Source: Bombus terrestris (Eukaryota; Arthropoda; Insecta; Hymenoptera; Apidae). From it: a DNA stretch of 64,000 nt. Under the pieces are notes generated by a model, which saw nothing but the letters and a program-made list of their open reading frames with translations, was not told where the DNA came from and searched no databases. Made by a program: the position numbers and the translations under genes. Where the stretch lies: positions 14,508,001-14,572,000 of the forward strand of contig NC_063279.1 of assembly GCF_910591885.1 (NCBI RefSeq), read 5' to 3'. Below are positions 36,733-55,200 of the stretch, in pieces (position 1 is the stretch's first letter; every line of letters starts with the position of its first letter).

Positions 36733-39700
36733 ATACGTTATATCGTATTACTATATAACGTTATGCGTTTTAAAGGTATACTACATATCGTTATACTTTA
36801 TATCGCAATACTATACAACGTTATGCGTTATATCGTAATACTATAGAACGTTATACGTTATATCTTAATACTATGTAACGTTATACGTTGTAACCGTATA
36901 CTACGTAACGTTATACTTTATATAGTAATACTATATAACGTTATGTGTTATATCCTAATACTATAGAACGTTATACGCTACATCGTAATACTATAGAACG
37001 TTATACGTTATATCCTAATATTATATAACGTTATATGTTATAACGTAATGCTATACAGCGTTATACGTTACATCGTAATACTATATAACGTTATACTTTA
37101 TATCGTAATGCTATACAGCGTTATACGTTCTATCGTAATATTGTCTAACGTTATACGTTATATCTTAATAGTGTATAACGTTATACGTTGTAACATTATA
37201 CTATATAACGTTATACGTTATATCGTACTACTATACAACGTTATGCGTGCTATCCTAATACTATACAACGTTATACGTTACATCGTAATACTATAGGACG
37301 TTATACGTTGTATCGTAATATTATATAACGTTATACGTTATAACATAATGCTATATAACGTTATGTGTTATATCGTAATACTCCATAACGTTATACGATA
37401 TATCATAATCATATGTAACGTTATACGTTATATCGTAATACTATATAACGTTATACGTTATATCGTAATACTATATAACGTTATACGTTATATCGTAATG
37501 CTATACAGCGTTATACGTTATATTGTAATACTATAGAACGTTATACGTTCTATCCTAATACTATACAACGTTACACGTAACATCGTAATATTATAGGACG
37601 TTGTACGTTGTATCGTAATATTATATAACGTTATACGTTATAACATAATGCTATATAACGTTATGTGTTATATCGTAATACTCCATAACGTTATACGATA
37701 TATCGTAATAGTATGTAACGTTATACATTATATCGTAACACTATATAGCGTTATACGTTATATCGTAATACTATACAACGTTATACGTTGTAACGGTATA
37801 CTACATAACGTTATACGTTATATCGTAATGTGATATAACGTTATACGTTATATCGTAATACTATATAACGTTATACGTTGTAACTGTATTCTACATAACG
37901 TTATACGTTATATCGTAATATTATATAACGTTATATCTTAATATTATAATAACATTATATCGTAATAGTATATAACGTTATACGTTATATCGTAATACTA
38001 TATAACGTTATACGTTATATCGTAATAATATAGAACGTTATGCGTAGTAACTGCATACTACATAACGTTATACGTTATACCGTAATGTGATATAACGTTA
38101 TACGTTATATTGTAATACTATATAACGTTATACGTTGTAACTGTATTCTACATAACGTTATACGTTATATCGTAATATTATATAACGTTATATCGTAATA
38201 TTATAATAACATTATATCGTAATAGTATATAACGTTATACGTTATATCGTAATACTATATAGCTCTATACGTTATATCGTAATACTATATAGCTCTATAC
38301 GTTATGTCGTAATACTATATAACGTTATACGTTATATCGTAATAATATAGAACGTTATACGTAGTAACTGTATACTGCATAACGTTATACGTTCTATCGT
38401 AATACTATATAGCATTATACGTTATATCGTAATAGTATAGCGTTATACGTTATGTCGTAATACTATATAACGTTATACGTTGTAACGGTGTACTACATAA
38501 CGTTTTACGTTATATTGTAATGGTATATGACGTTATACGTTATATCGTAATAATATAGAACGTTATACGTTATATCGTAATATTATTTAACATTATACGT
38601 TATATCGTAATACTGTATAACGTTATACTTTATGTCGTAATACTATATAACGTTATAAGTTATATCTTAATAGTGTATAACGTTATACGTTGTAACATAA
38701 TACTATATAACGTTACACGTTACATCGTAATACTATAGAACGTTATACGTTATATCGTAATATTATTTAACATTATACGTTATATCGTAATACTGTATAA
38801 CGTTATACTTTATGTCGTAATACAATATAACGTTATAAGTTATATCCTAATACTATATAACGTTATACGTTATATCGTAATACTACATAACGTTATACGT
38901 TGTAACGGTATACTACATAACGTTATACGTTATATCGTAATACTATATAGCTCTATACGTTATATCGTAATACTATATAGCTCTATACGTTATATCGTAA
39001 TACTATATAACGTTATACGTTATATCGTAATAATATAGAACGTTATACGTTGTAACTGCATACTACATAACGTTACACGTTACATCGTAATACTATAGAA
39101 CGTTATACGTTATATCGTAATATTATTTAACATTATACGTTATAGCGTAATACTGTATAACGTTATACTTTATGTCGTAATACTATATAACGTTATAAGT
39201 TATATCCTAATACTATATAACGTTATACGTTATATCGTAATACTATATAACGTTATACGTTGTAACGGTATACTACATAACGCTATACGTTATATCGTAA
39301 TACTATATAGCTCTATACGTTATATCGTAATACTATATAGCTCTATACGTTATATCGTAATACTATATAACGTTATACGTTATATCGTAATAATATAGAA
39401 CGTTATACGTTGTAACTGCATACTACATAACGTTATACGTTATATCGTAATGTGATATAACGTTATACGTTATATTGTAATACTATATAACGTTATACGT
39501 TGTAACGGTATACTACATAACGTTATACGTTATATCGTAATACTATATAACATTAAACGTTATATCGTAATACTATATAAGGTTATGCGTTGTAACTGTA
39601 TACTGCATAACGTTATACGTTATATCGTAATGTTATATAACGTTATACGTTATATCGTAATACTATATAACGTTATGCGTTGTAACGGTATACTACATAA

Positions 39701-42700
39701 CGTTATACGTTATATCATAATATTATATAACGTTATACGTTATATCGTAATACTATGTAACGTTATGAGTTGTAACGTTATACTACATAACGTTATGAGT
39801 TGTAACGTTATACTACATAACGTTATACGTTGTAACGGTATACTACATAACGTTATACGTTATATCGTAATGTGATATTTCGTTATACGTTATATTGTAA
39901 TACTATATAACGTTATACGTTGTAACAGTATACTACATAACGTTATACGTTATATCGTAATAGTGTATAACGTTATACGTTATATCGTAATAGTATATAA
40001 CGTTATACGTTATATCGTAATACTATATAACATTAAACGTTATATCGTAATACTATATAAGGTTATGCGTTGTAACTGTATACTGCATAACGTTATACGT
40101 TATATCGTAATGTTATATAACGTTATACGTTATATCGTAATACTATATAACGTTATGCGTTGTAACGGTATACTACATAACGTTATACGTTATATCATAA
40201 TATTATATAACGTTATAAGTTATATCGTAACACTATGTAACGTTATGAGTTGTAACGTTATACTACATAACGTTATACGTTGTAACGGTATACTACATAA
40301 CGTTATACGTTATATAGTAATATTATATAACGTTATATCGTAATATTATAATAACATTATATCGTAATAGTATATAACGCTATACGCTATATCGTAATGC
40401 TATACAGCGTTATACGTTATATCCTAATACTATATAACGTTATACGTTATATCTTAATATTGTATTACGTTATACGTTATAACATAATACTATATAACGT
40501 TATACGTTATATCGTAATACTATATAGCGCTATAAGTTATATCGTAATACTATATAACGTTATACGTTATATCGTAATGCTATACAGCGTTATACGTTCT
40601 ATCGTAATATTGTCTAACGTTATACGTTATATCTTAATAGTGTATAACGTGGCACGTTGTAACATATTACTATTTAAAGTTATACGTTATATCGTATTAC
40701 TATATAACGTAATGCGTTATATCCTAATACTATACATCGTTATGCGTTACATCGTAATACTATAGAACGTTATACGTTATATCGTAATATCATATAACGT
40801 TATACGTTATATCGTAATACTATATAACGTTATACGTTATATCGTAATACTATATAGCTCTATACGTTATATCGTAATACTATATAGCTCTATACGTTAT
40901 ATCGTAATACTATATAGCTCTATACGTTATATCGTAATACTACATAGCTCTATACGTTATATCGTAATACTATATAACGTTATACGTTATATCGTAATAA
41001 TATAGAACGTTATACGTTGTAACTGCATACTACATAACGTTATACGTTATATCGTAATGTGATATAACGTTATACGTTATATTGTAATACTCTATAACGT
41101 TATACGTTGTAACGGTATACTATATAGCGTTATACGTTATATCGTAATAGTATATAACGTTATACGTTGTAACTGTATTCTACATAACGTTATACGTTAT
41201 ATCGTAATATTATTTAACGTTATACGTTATACCGTAATACTATATAACGTTATACGTTATATCGTAATACTATATAGCTCTATACGTTATATCGTAATAC
41301 CATATAGCTCTATACGTTATATCGTAATACTATATAGCTCTATACGTTATATCGTAATACTATATAACGTTATACGTTATATCGTAATAATATAGAACGT
41401 TATACGTTGTAACTGCATACTACATAACGTTATACGTTATATCGTAATGTGATATAACGTTATACGTTATATTGTAATACTATATAACGTTATACGTTGT
41501 AACGGTATACTACATAACGTTATACGTTATATCGTAATAGTATATAACGTTATACGTTATATCGTAATAGTATATAACGTTATACGTTATATCGTAATAC
41601 TATATAACATTAAACGTTATATCGTAATACTATATAAGGTTATGCGTTGTAACTGTATACTGCATAACGTTATACGTTATATCGTAATGTTATATAACGT
41701 TATACGTTATATCGTAATACTATATAACGTTATGCGTTGTAACGGTATACTACATAACGTTATACGTTATATAGTAATATTATATAACATTATATCGTAA
41801 TATTATAATAACATTATATCGTAATAGTATATAACGCTATACGCTATATCGTAATGCTATACAGCGTTATACGTTATATCCTAATACTATATAACGTTAT
41901 ACGTTATATCTTAATATTGTATTACGTTATACGTTATAACATAATACTATATAACGTTATACGTTATATCGTAATACTATATAGCGCTATAAGTTATATC
42001 GTAATACTATATAACGTTATACGTTATATCGTAATGCTATAAGGCGTTATACGTTCTATCGTAATATTTTCTAACGTTATACGTTATATCTTAATAGTGT
42101 ATAACGTGGCACGTTGTAACATATTACTATATAAAGTTATACGTTATATCGTATTACTATATAACGTTATGCGTTTTAAAGGTATACTACATATCGTTAT
42201 ACTTTATATCGCAATACTATACAACGTTATGCGTTATATCGTAATACTATAGAACGTTATACGTTATATCTTAATACTATGTAACGTTATACGTTGTAAC
42301 CGTATACTACGTAACGTTATACTTTATATAGTAATACTATATAACGTTATGCGTTATATCCTAATACTATAGAACGTTATACGCTACATCGTAATACTAT
42401 AGAACGTTATACGTTATATCCTAATATTATATAACGTTATATGTTATAACGTAATGCTATACAGCGTTATACGTTACATCGTAATACTATATAACGTTAT
42501 ACTTTATATCGTAATGCTATACAGCGTTATACGTTCTATCGTAATATTGTCTAACGTTATACGTTATATCTTAATAGTGTATAACGTTATACGTTGTAAC
42601 ATTATACTATATAACGTTATACGTTATATCGTACTACTATACAACGTTATGCGTGCTATCCTAATACTATACAACGTTATACGTTACATCGTAATACTAT

Positions 42701-45700
42701 AGGACGTTATACGTTGTATCGTAATATTATATAACGTTATACGTTATAACATAATGCTATATAACGTTATGTGTTATATCGTAATACTCCATAACGTTAT
42801 ACGATATATCATAATCATATGTAACGTTATACGTGATATCGTAATACTATATAACGTTATACGTTATATCGTATTACTATATAACGTTATGCGTTTTAAA
42901 GGTATACTACATATCGTTATACTTTATATCGCAATACTATACAACGTTATGCGTTATATCGTAATACTATAGAACGTTATACGTTATATCTTAATACTAT
43001 GTAACGTTATACGTTGTAACCGTATACTACGTAACGTTATACTTTATATAGTAATACTATATAACGTTATGTGTTATATCCTAATACTATAGAACGTTAT
43101 ACGCTACATCGTAATACTATAGAACGTTATACGTTATATCCTAATATTATATAACGTTATATGTTATAACGTAATGCTATACAGCGTTATACGTTACATC
43201 GTAATACTATATAACGTTATACTTTATATCGTAATGCTATACAGCGTTATACGTTCTATCGTAATATTGTCTAACGTTATACGTTATATCTTAATAGTGT
43301 ATAACGTTATACGTTGTAACATTATACTATATAACGTTATACGTTATATCGTACTACTATACAACGTTATGCGTGCTATCCTAATACTATACAACGTTAT
43401 ACGTTACATCGTAATACTATAGGACGTTATACGTTGTATCGTAATATTATATAACGTTATACGTTATAACATAATGCTATATAACGTTATGTGTTATATC
43501 GTAATACTCCATAACGTTATACGATATATCATAATCATATGTAACGTTATACGTGATATCGTAATACTATATAACGTTATACGTTATATCGTAATACTAT
43601 ATAACGTTATACGTTATATCGTAATGCTATACAGCGTTATACGTTATATAGTAATACTATAGAACGTTATACGTTCTATCCTAATACTATACAACGTTAC
43701 ACGTAACATCGTAATATTATAGGACGTTGTACGTTGTATCGTAATATTATATAACGTTATACGTTATAACATAATGCTATATAACGTTATGTGTTATATC
43801 GTAATACTCCATAACGTTATACGATATATCGTAATAGTATGTAACGTTATACATTATATCGTAACACTATATAGCGTTATACGTTATATCGTAATACTAT
43901 ACAACGTTATACGTTGTAACGGTATACTACATAACGTTATACGTTATATCGTAATGTGATATAACGTTATACGTTATATCGTAATACTATATAACGTTGT
44001 ACGTTGTAACTGTATTCTACATAACGTTATACGTTATATCGTAATATTATATAACGTTATATCGTAATATTATAATAACATTATATCGTAATAGTATATA
44101 ACGTTATACGTTATATCGTAATACTATATAACGTTATACGTTATATCGTAATAATATAGAACGTTATGCGTAGTAACTGCATACTACATAACGTTATACG
44201 TTATACCGTAATGTGATATAACGTTATACGTTATATTGTAATACTATATAACGTTATACGTTGTAACTGTATTCTACATAACGTTATACGTTATATCGTA
44301 ATATTATTTAACGTTATACGTTATATCGTAATACTATATAACGTTATACGTTATATCGTAATACTATATAGCTCTATACGTTATATCGTAATACTATATA
44401 GCTCTATACGTTATGTCGTAATACTATATAACGTTATACGTTATATCGTAATAATATAGAACGTTATACGTAGTAACTGTATACTGCATAACGTTATACG
44501 TTCTATCGTAATACTATATAGCATTATACGTTATATCGTAATAGTATAGCGTTATACGTTATGTCGTAATACTATATAACGTTATACGTTGTAACGGTGT
44601 ACTACATAACGTTTTACGTTATATTGTAATGGTATATGACGTTATACGTTATATCGTAATAATATAGAACGTTATACGTTATACCGTAATATTATTTAAC
44701 ATTATACGTTATATCGTAATACTGTATAACGTTATACTTTATGTCGTAATACTATATAACGTTATAAGTTATATCTTAATAGTGTATAACGTTATACGTT
44801 GTAACATAATACTATATAACGTTACACGTTACATCGTAATACTATAGAACGTTATACGTTATATCGTAATATTATTTAACATTATACGTTATATCGTAAT
44901 ACTGTATAACGTTATACCTTATGTCGTAATACAATATAACGTTATAAGTTATATCCTAATACTATATAACGTTATACGTTATATCGTAATACTACATAAC
45001 GTTATACGTTGTAACGGTATACTACATAACGTTATACGTTATATCGTAATACTATATAGCTCTATACGTTATATCGTAATACTATATAGCTCTATACTTT
45101 ATATCGTAATACTATATAACGTTATACGTTATATCGTAATAATATAGAACGTTATACGTTGTAACTGCATACTACATAACGTTACACGTTACATCGTAAT
45201 ACTATAGAACGTTATACGTTATATCGTAATATTATTTAACATTATACGTTATATCGTAAAACTGTATAACGTTATACTTTATGTCGTAATACTATATAAC
45301 GTTATAAGTTATATCCTAATACTATATAACGTTATACGTTATATCGTAATACTATATAACGTTATACGTTGTAACGGTATACTACATAGCGCTATACGTT
45401 ATATCGTAATACTATATAGCTCTATACGTTATATCGTAATACTATATAGCTCTATACGTTATATCGTAATACTATATAACGTTATACGTTATATCGTAAT
45501 ACTATATAACGTTATACGTTATATCGTAATAATATGGAACGTTATACGTTGTAACTGCATACTACATAACGTTATACGTTATATCGTAATGTGATATAAC
45601 GTTATACGTTATATTGTAATACTATATAACGTTATACGTTGTAACGGTATACTACATAACGTTATACGTTATATCGTAATAGTATATAACGTTATAGGTT

Positions 45701-46250
45701 ATATCGTAATAGTATATAACGTTATACGTTATATCGTAATACTATATAACATTAAACGTTATATCGTAATACTATATAAGGTTATGCGTTGTAACTGTAT
45801 ACTGCTTAACGTTATACGTTATATCGTAATGTTATATAACGTTATACGTTATATCGTAATACTATATAACGTTATGCGTTGTAACGGTATACTACATAAC
45901 GTTATACGTTATATCATAATATTATATAACGTTATACGTTATATCGTAATACTATGTAACGTTATGAGTTGTAACGTTATACTACATAACGTTATACGTT
46001 GTAACGGTATACTACATAACGTTATACGTTATATAGTAATATTATATAACGTTATATCGTAATATTATAATAACATTATATCGTAATAGTATATAACGCT
46101 ATACGCTATATCGTAATGCTATACAGCGTTATACGTTATATCCTAATACTATATAACGTTATACGTTATATCTTAATATTGTATTACGTTATACGTTATA
46201 ACATAATACTATATAACGATATACGTTATATCGTAATACTATATAACGTT
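36733..46250. repeat. 9.5-kb higher-order satellite block, copy 1
   Basis: The order of variant units here is repeated in the next block. Landmarks at 37,048, 37,348, 37,648, 39,585, 40,397, 41,854, 42,454, 43,174, 43,774, 45,784 and 46,116 all recur 9,938 bp later. Sequence near 36,743 recurs 9,518 bp later, because the second block carries an extra 420-bp insertion near its start. The underlying unit is thus about 9,518 bp. Within it, segments from 37,048 and from 43,174 are themselves related at an offset of 6,126 bp. Confidence 0.8.
42155..43594. repeat. 720-bp tandem duplication inside the 9.5-kb block
   Basis: Two adjacent copies of 720 bp (24 units), about 42,155-42,874 and 42,875-43,594. 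The rare unit GCGTTTTAAAGGTATACTAC occurs at 42,171 and again at 42,891. The pair is inherited intact by the second large block (same unit near 52,109 and 52,829), so the 720-bp duplication predates the 9.5-kb one. Confidence 0.75.
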
Positions 46251-49200
46251 ATACGTTATATCGTATTACTATATAACGTTATGCGTTTTAAAGGTATACT
46301 ACATATCGTTATACTTTATATCGCAATACTATACAACGTTATGCGTTATATCGTAATACTATAGAACGTTATACGTTATATCTTAATACTATGTAACGTT
46401 ATACGTTGTAACCGTATACTACGTAACGTTATACTTTATATAGTAATACTATATAACGTTATGTGTTATATCCTAATACTATAGAACGTTATACGCTACA
46501 TCGTAATACTATAGAACGTTATACGTTATATCCTAATATTATATAACGTTATATGTTATAACGTAATGCTATACAGCGTTATACGTTACATCGTAATACT
46601 ATATAACGTTATACTTTATATCGTAATGCTATACAGCGTTATACGTTCTATCGTAATATTGTCTAACGTTATACGTTATATCTTAATAGTGTATAACGTT
46701 ATACGTTGTAACATTATACTATATAACGTTATACGTTATATCGTACTACTATACAACGTTATGCGTTATATCGTAATACTATAGAACGTTATACGTTATA
46801 TCTTAATACTATGTAACGTTATACGTTGTAACCGTATACTACGTAACGTTATACTTTATATAGTAATACTATATAACGTTATGTGTTATATCCTAATACT
46901 ATAGAACGTTATACGCTACATCGTAATACTATAGAACGTTATACGTTATATCCTAATATTATATAACGTTATATGTTATAACGTAATGCTATACAGCGTT
47001 ATACGTTACATCGTAATACTATATAACGTTATACTTTATATCGTAATGCTATACAGCGTTATACGTTCTATCGTAATATTGTCTAACGTTATACGTTATA
47101 TCTTAATAGTGTATAACGTTATACGTTGTAACATTATACTATATAACGTTATACGTTATATCGTACTACTATACAACGTTATGCGTGCTATCCTAATACT
47201 ATACAACGTTATACGTTACATCGTAATACTATAGGACGTTATACGTTGTATCGTAATATTATATAACGTTATACGTTATAACATAATGCTATATAACGTT
47301 ATGTGTTATATCGTAATACTCCATAACGTTATACGATATATCATAATCATATGTAACGTTATACGTTATATCGTAATACTATATAACGTTATACGTTATA
47401 TCGTAATACTATATAACGTTATACGTTATATCGTAATGCTATACAGCGTTATACGTTATATTGTAATACTATAGAACGTTATACGTTCTATCCTAATACT
47501 ATACAACGTTACACGTAACATCGTAATATTATAGGACGTTGTACGTTGTATCGTAATATTATATAACGTTATACGTTATAACATAATGCTATATAACGTT
47601 ATGTGTTATATCGTAATACTCCATAACGTTATACGATATATCGTAATAGTATGTAACGTTATACATTATATCGTAACACTATATAGCGTTATACGTTATA
47701 TCGTAATACTATACAACGTTATACGTTGTAACGGTATACTACATAACGTTATACGTTATATCGTAATGTGATATAACGTTATACGTTATATCGTAATACT
47801 ATATAACGTTATACGTTGTAACTGTATTCTACATAACGTTATACGTTATATCGTAATATTATATAACGTTATATCTTAATATTATAATAACATTATATCG
47901 TAATAGTATATAACGTTATACGTTATATCGTAATACTATATAACGTTATACGTTATATCGTAATAATATAGAACGTTATGCGTAGTAACTGCATACTACA
48001 TAACGTTATACGTTATACCGTAATGTGATATAACGTTATACGTTATATTGTAATACTATATAACGTTATACGTTGTAACTGTATTCTACATAACGTTATA
48101 CGTTATATCGTAATATTATATAACGTTATATCGTAATATTATAATAACATTATATCGTAATAGTATATAACGTTATACGTTATATCGTAATACTATATAG
48201 CTCTATACGTTATATCGTAATACTATATAGCTCTATACGTTATGTCGTAATACTATATAACGTTATACGTTATATCGTAATAATATAGAACGTTATACGT
48301 AGTAACTGTATACTGCATAACGTTATACGTTCTATCGTAATACTATATAGCATTATACGTTATATCGTAATAGTATAGCGTTATACGTTATGTCGTAATA
48401 CTATATAACGTTATACGTTGTAACGGTGTACTACATAACGTTTTACGTTATATTGTAATGGTATATGACGTTATACGTTATATCGTAATAATATAGAACG
48501 TTATACGTTATATCGTAATATTATTTAACATTATACGTTATATCGTAATACTGTATAACGTTATACTTTATGTCGTAATACTATATAACGTTATAAGTTA
48601 TATCTTAATAGTGTATAACGTTATACGTTGTAACATAATACTATATAACGTTACACGTTACATCGTAATACTATAGAACGTTATACGTTATATCGTAATA
48701 TTATTTAACATTATACGTTATATCGTAATACTGTATAACGTTATACTTTATGTCGTAATACAATATAACGTTATAAGTTATATCCTAATACTATATAACG
48801 TTATACGTTATATCGTAATACTACATAACGTTATACGTTGTAACGGTATACTACATAACGTTATACGTTATATCGTAATACTATATAGCTCTATACGTTA
48901 TATCGTAATACTATATAGCTCTATACGTTATATCGTAATACTATATAACGTTATACGTTATATCGTAATAATATAGAACGTTATACGTTGTAACTGCATA
49001 CTACATAACGTTACACGTTACATCGTAATACTATAGAACGTTATACGTTATATCGTAATATTATTTAACATTATACGTTATAGCGTAATACTGTATAACG
49101 TTATACTTTATGTCGTAATACTATATAACGTTATAAGTTATATCCTAATACTATATAACGTTATACGTTATATCGTAATACTATATAACGTTATACGTTG

Positions 49201-52200
49201 TAACGGTATACTACATAACGCTATACGTTATATCGTAATACTATATAGCTCTATACGTTATATCGTAATACTATATAGCTCTATACGTTATATCGTAATA
49301 CTATATAACGTTATACGTTATATCGTAATAATATAGAACGTTATACGTTGTAACTGCATACTACATAACGTTATACGTTATATCGTAATGTGATATAACG
49401 TTATACGTTATATTGTAATACTATATAACGTTATACGTTGTAACGGTATACTACATAACGTTATACGTTATATCGTAATACTATATAACATTAAACGTTA
49501 TATCGTAATACTATATAAGGTTATGCGTTGTAACTGTATACTGCATAACGTTATACGTTATATCGTAATGTTATATAACGTTATACGTTATATCGTAATA
49601 CTATATAACGTTATGCGTTGTAACGGTATACTACATAACGTTATACGTTATATCATAATATTATATAACGTTATACGTTATATCGTAATACTATGTAACG
49701 TTATGAGTTGTAACGTTATACTACATAACGTTATGAGTTGTAACGTTATACTACATAACGTTATACGTTGTAACGGTATACTACATAACGTTATACGTTA
49801 TATCGTAATGTGATATTTCGTTATACGTTATATTGTAATACTATATAACGTTATACGTTGTAACAGTATACTACATAACGTTATACGTTATATCGTAATA
49901 GTGTATAACGTTATACGTTATATCGTAATAGTATATAACGTTATACGTTATATCGTAATACTATATAACATTAAACGTTATATCGTAATACTATATAAGG
50001 TTATGCGTTGTAACTGTATACTGCATAACGTTATACGTTATATCGTAATGTTATATAACGTTATACGTTATATCGTAATACTATATAACGTTATGCGTTG
50101 TAACGGTATACTACATAACGTTATACGTTATATCATAATATTATATAACGTTATAAGTTATATCGTAACACTATGTAACGTTATGAGTTGTAACGTTATA
50201 CTACATAACGTTATACGTTGTAACGGTATACTACATAACGTTATACGTTATATAGTAATATTATATAACGTTATATCGTAATATTATAATAACATTATAT
50301 CGTAATAGTATATAACGCTATACGCTATATCGTAATGCTATACAGCGTTATACGTTATATCCTAATACTATATAACGTTATACGTTATATCTTAATATTG
50401 TATTACGTTATACGTTATAACATAATACTATATAACGTTATACGTTATATCGTAATACTATATAGCGCTATAAGTTATATCGTAATACTATATAACGTTA
50501 TACGTTATATCGTAATGCTATACAGCGTTATACGTTCTATCGTAATATTGTCTAACGTTATACGTTATATCTTAATAGTGTATAACGTGGCACGTTGTAA
50601 CATATTACTATTTAAAGTTATACGTTATATCGTATTACTATATAACGTAATGCGTTATATCCTAATACTATACATCGTTATGCGTTACATCGTAATACTA
50701 TAGAACGTTATACGTTATATCGTAATATCATATAACGTTATACGTTATATCGTAATACTATATAACGTTATACGTTATATCGTAATACTATATAGCTCTA
50801 TACGTTATATCGTAATACTATATAGCTCTATACGTTATATCGTAATACTATATAGCTCTATACGTTATATCGTAATACTACATAGCTCTATACGTTATAT
50901 CGTAATACTATATAACGTTATACGTTATATCGTAATAATATAGAACGTTATACGTTGTAACTGCATACTACATAACGTTATACGTTATATCGTAATGTGA
51001 TATAACGTTATACGTTATATTGTAATACTCTATAACGTTATACGTTGTAACGGTATACTATATAGCGTTATACGTTATATCGTAATAGTATATAACGTTA
51101 TACGTTGTAACTGTATTCTACATAACGTTATACGTTATATCGTAATATTATTTAACGTTATACGTTATACCGTAATACTATATAACGTTATACGTTATAT
51201 CGTAATACTATATAGCTCTATACGTTATATCGTAATACTATATAGCTCTATACGTTATATCGTAATACTATATAGCTCTATACGTTATATCGTAATACTA
51301 TATAACGTTATACGTTATATCGTAATAATATAGAACGTTATACGTTGTAACTGCATACTACATAACGTTATACGTTATATCGTAATGTGATATAACGTTA
51401 TACGTTATATTGTAATACTATATAACGTTATACGTTGTAACGGTATACTACATAACGTTATACGTTATATCGTAATAGTATATAACGTTATACGTTATAT
51501 CGTAATAGTATATAACGTTATACGTTATATCGTAATACTATATAACATTAAACGTTATATCGTAATACTATATAAGGTTATGCGTTGTAACTGTATACTG
51601 CATAACGTTATACGTTATATCGTAATGTTATATAACGTTATACGTTATATCGTAATACTATATAACGTTATGCGTTGTAACGGTATACTACATAACGTTA
51701 TACGTTATATAGTAATATTATATAACATTATATCGTAATATTATAATAACATTATATCGTAATAGTATATAACGCTATACGCTATATCGTAATGCTATAC
51801 AGCGTTATACGTTATATCCTAATACTATATAACGTTATACGTTATATCTTAATATTGTATTACGTTATACGTTATAACATAATACTATATAACGTTATAC
51901 GTTATATCGTAATACTATATAGCGCTATAAGTTATATCGTAATACTATATAACGTTATACGTTATATCGTAATGCTATAAGGCGTTATACGTTCTATCGT
52001 AATATTTTCTAACGTTATACGTTATATCTTAATAGTGTATAACGTGGCACGTTGTAACATATTACTATATAAAGTTATACGTTATATCGTATTACTATAT
52101 AACGTTATGCGTTTTAAAGGTATACTACATATCGTTATACTTTATATCGCAATACTATACAACGTTATGCGTTATATCGTAATACTATAGAACGTTATAC

Positions 52201-55200
52201 GTTATATCTTAATACTATGTAACGTTATACGTTGTAACCGTATACTACGTAACGTTATACTTTATATAGTAATACTATATAACGTTATGTGTTATATCCT
52301 AATACTATAGAACGTTATACGCTACATCGTAATACTATAGAACGTTATACGTTATATCCTAATATTATATAACGTTATATGTTATAACGTAATGCTATAC
52401 AGCGTTATACGTTACATCGTAATACTATATAACGTTATACTTTATATCGTAATGCTATACAGCGTTATACGTTCTATCGTAATATTGTCTAACGTTATAC
52501 GTTATATCTTAATAGTGTATAACGTTATACGTTGTAACATTATACTATATAACGTTATACGTTATATCGTACTACTATACAACGTTATGCGTGCTATCCT
52601 AATACTATACAACGTTATACGTTACATCGTAATACTATAGGACGTTATACGTTGTATCGTAATATTATATAACGTTATACGTTATAACATAATGCTATAT
52701 AACGTTATGTGTTATATCGTAATACTCCATAACGTTATACGATATATCATAATCATATGTAACGTTATACGTGATATCGTAATACTATATAACGTTATAC
52801 GTTATATCGTATTACTATATAACGTTATGCGTTTTAAAGGTATACTACATATCGTTATACTTTATATCGCAATACTATACAACGTTATGCGTTATATCGT
52901 AATACTATAGAACGTTATACGTTATATCTTAATACTATGTAACGTTATACGTTGTAACCGTATACTACGTAACGTTATACTTTATATAGTAATACTATAT
53001 AACGTTATGTGTTATATCCTAATACTATAGAACGTTATACGCTACATCGTAATACTATAGAACGTTATACGTTATATCCTAATATTATATAACGTTATAT
53101 GTTATAACGTAATGCTATACAGCGTTATACGTTACATCGTAATACTATATAACGTTATACTTTATATCGTAATGCTATACAGCGTTATACGTTCTATCGT
53201 AATATTGTCTAACGTTATACGTTATATCTTAATAGTGTATAACGTTATACGTTGTAACATTATACTATATAACGTTATACGTTATATCGTACTACTATAC
53301 AACGTTATGCGTGCTATCCTAATACTATACAACGTTATACGTTACATCGTAATACTATAGGACGTTATACGTTGTATCGTAATATTATATAACGTTATAC
53401 GTTATAACATAATGCTATATAACGTTATGTGTTATATCGTAATACTCCATAACGTTATACGATATATCATAATCATATGTAACGTTATACGTTATATCGT
53501 AATACTATATAACGTTATACGTTATATCGTAATACTATATAACGTTATACGTTATATCGTAATGCTATACAGCGTTATACGTTATATAGTAATACTATAG
53601 AACGTTATACGTTCTATCCTAATACTATACAACGTTACACGTAACATCGTAATATTATAGGACGTTGTACGTTGTATCGTAATATTATATAACGTTATAC
53701 GTTATAACATAATGCTATATAACGTTATGTGTTATATCGTAATACTCCATAACGTTATACGATATATCGTAATAGTATGTAACGTTATACATTATATCGT
53801 AACACTATATAGCGTTATACGTTATATCGTAATACTATACAACGTTATACGTTGTAACGGTATACTACATAACGTTATACGTTATATCGTAATGTGATAT
53901 AACGTTATACGTTATATCGTAATACTATATAACGTTATACGTTGTAACTGTATTCTACATAACGTTATACGTTATATCGTAATATTATATAACGTTATAT
54001 CGTAATATTATAATAACATTATATCGTAATAGTATATAACGTTATACGTTATATCGTAATACTATATAACGTTATACGTTATATCGTAATAATATAGAAC
54101 GTTATGCGTAGTAACTGCATACTACATAACGTTATACGTTATACCGTAATGTGATATAACGTTATACGTTATATTGTAATACTATATAACGTTATACGTT
54201 GTAACTGTATTCTACATAACGTTATACGTTATATCGTAATATTATTTAACGTTATACGTTATATCGTAATACTATATAACGTTATACGTTATATCGTAAT
54301 ACTATATAGCTCTATACGTTATATCGTAATACTATATAGCTCTATACGTTATGTCGTAATACTATATAACGTTATACGTTATATCGTAATAATATAGAAC
54401 GTTATACGTAGTAACTGTATACTGCATAACGTTATACGTTCTATCGTAATACTATATAGCATTATACGTTATATCGTAATAGTATAGCGTTATACGTTAT
54501 GTCGTAATACTATATAACGTTATACGTTGTAACGGTGTACTACATAACGTTTTACGTTATATTGTAATGGTATATGACGTTATACGTTATATCGTAATAA
54601 TATAGAACGTTATACGTTATACCGTAATATTATTTAACATTATACGTTATATCGTAATACTGTATAACGTTATACTTTATGTCGTAATACTATATAACGT
54701 TATAAGTTATATCTTAATAGTGTATAACGTTATACGTTGTAACATAATACTATATAACGTTACACGTTACATCGTAATACTATAGAACGTTATACGTTAT
54801 ATCGTAATATTATTTAACATTATACGTTATATCGTAATACTGTATAACGTTATACCTTATGTCGTAATACAATATAACGTTATAAGTTATATCCTAATAC
54901 TATATAACGTTATACGTTATATCGTAATACTACATAACGTTATACGTTGTAACGGTATACTACATAACGTTATACGTTATATCGTAATACTATATAGCTC
55001 TATACGTTATATCGTAATACTATATAGCTCTATACTTTATATCGTAATACTATATAACGTTATACGTTATATCGTAATAATATAGAACGTTATACGTTGT
55101 AACTGCATACTACATAACGTTACACGTTACATCGTAATACTATAGAACGTTATACGTTATATCGTAATATTATTTAACATTATACGTTATATCGTAAAAC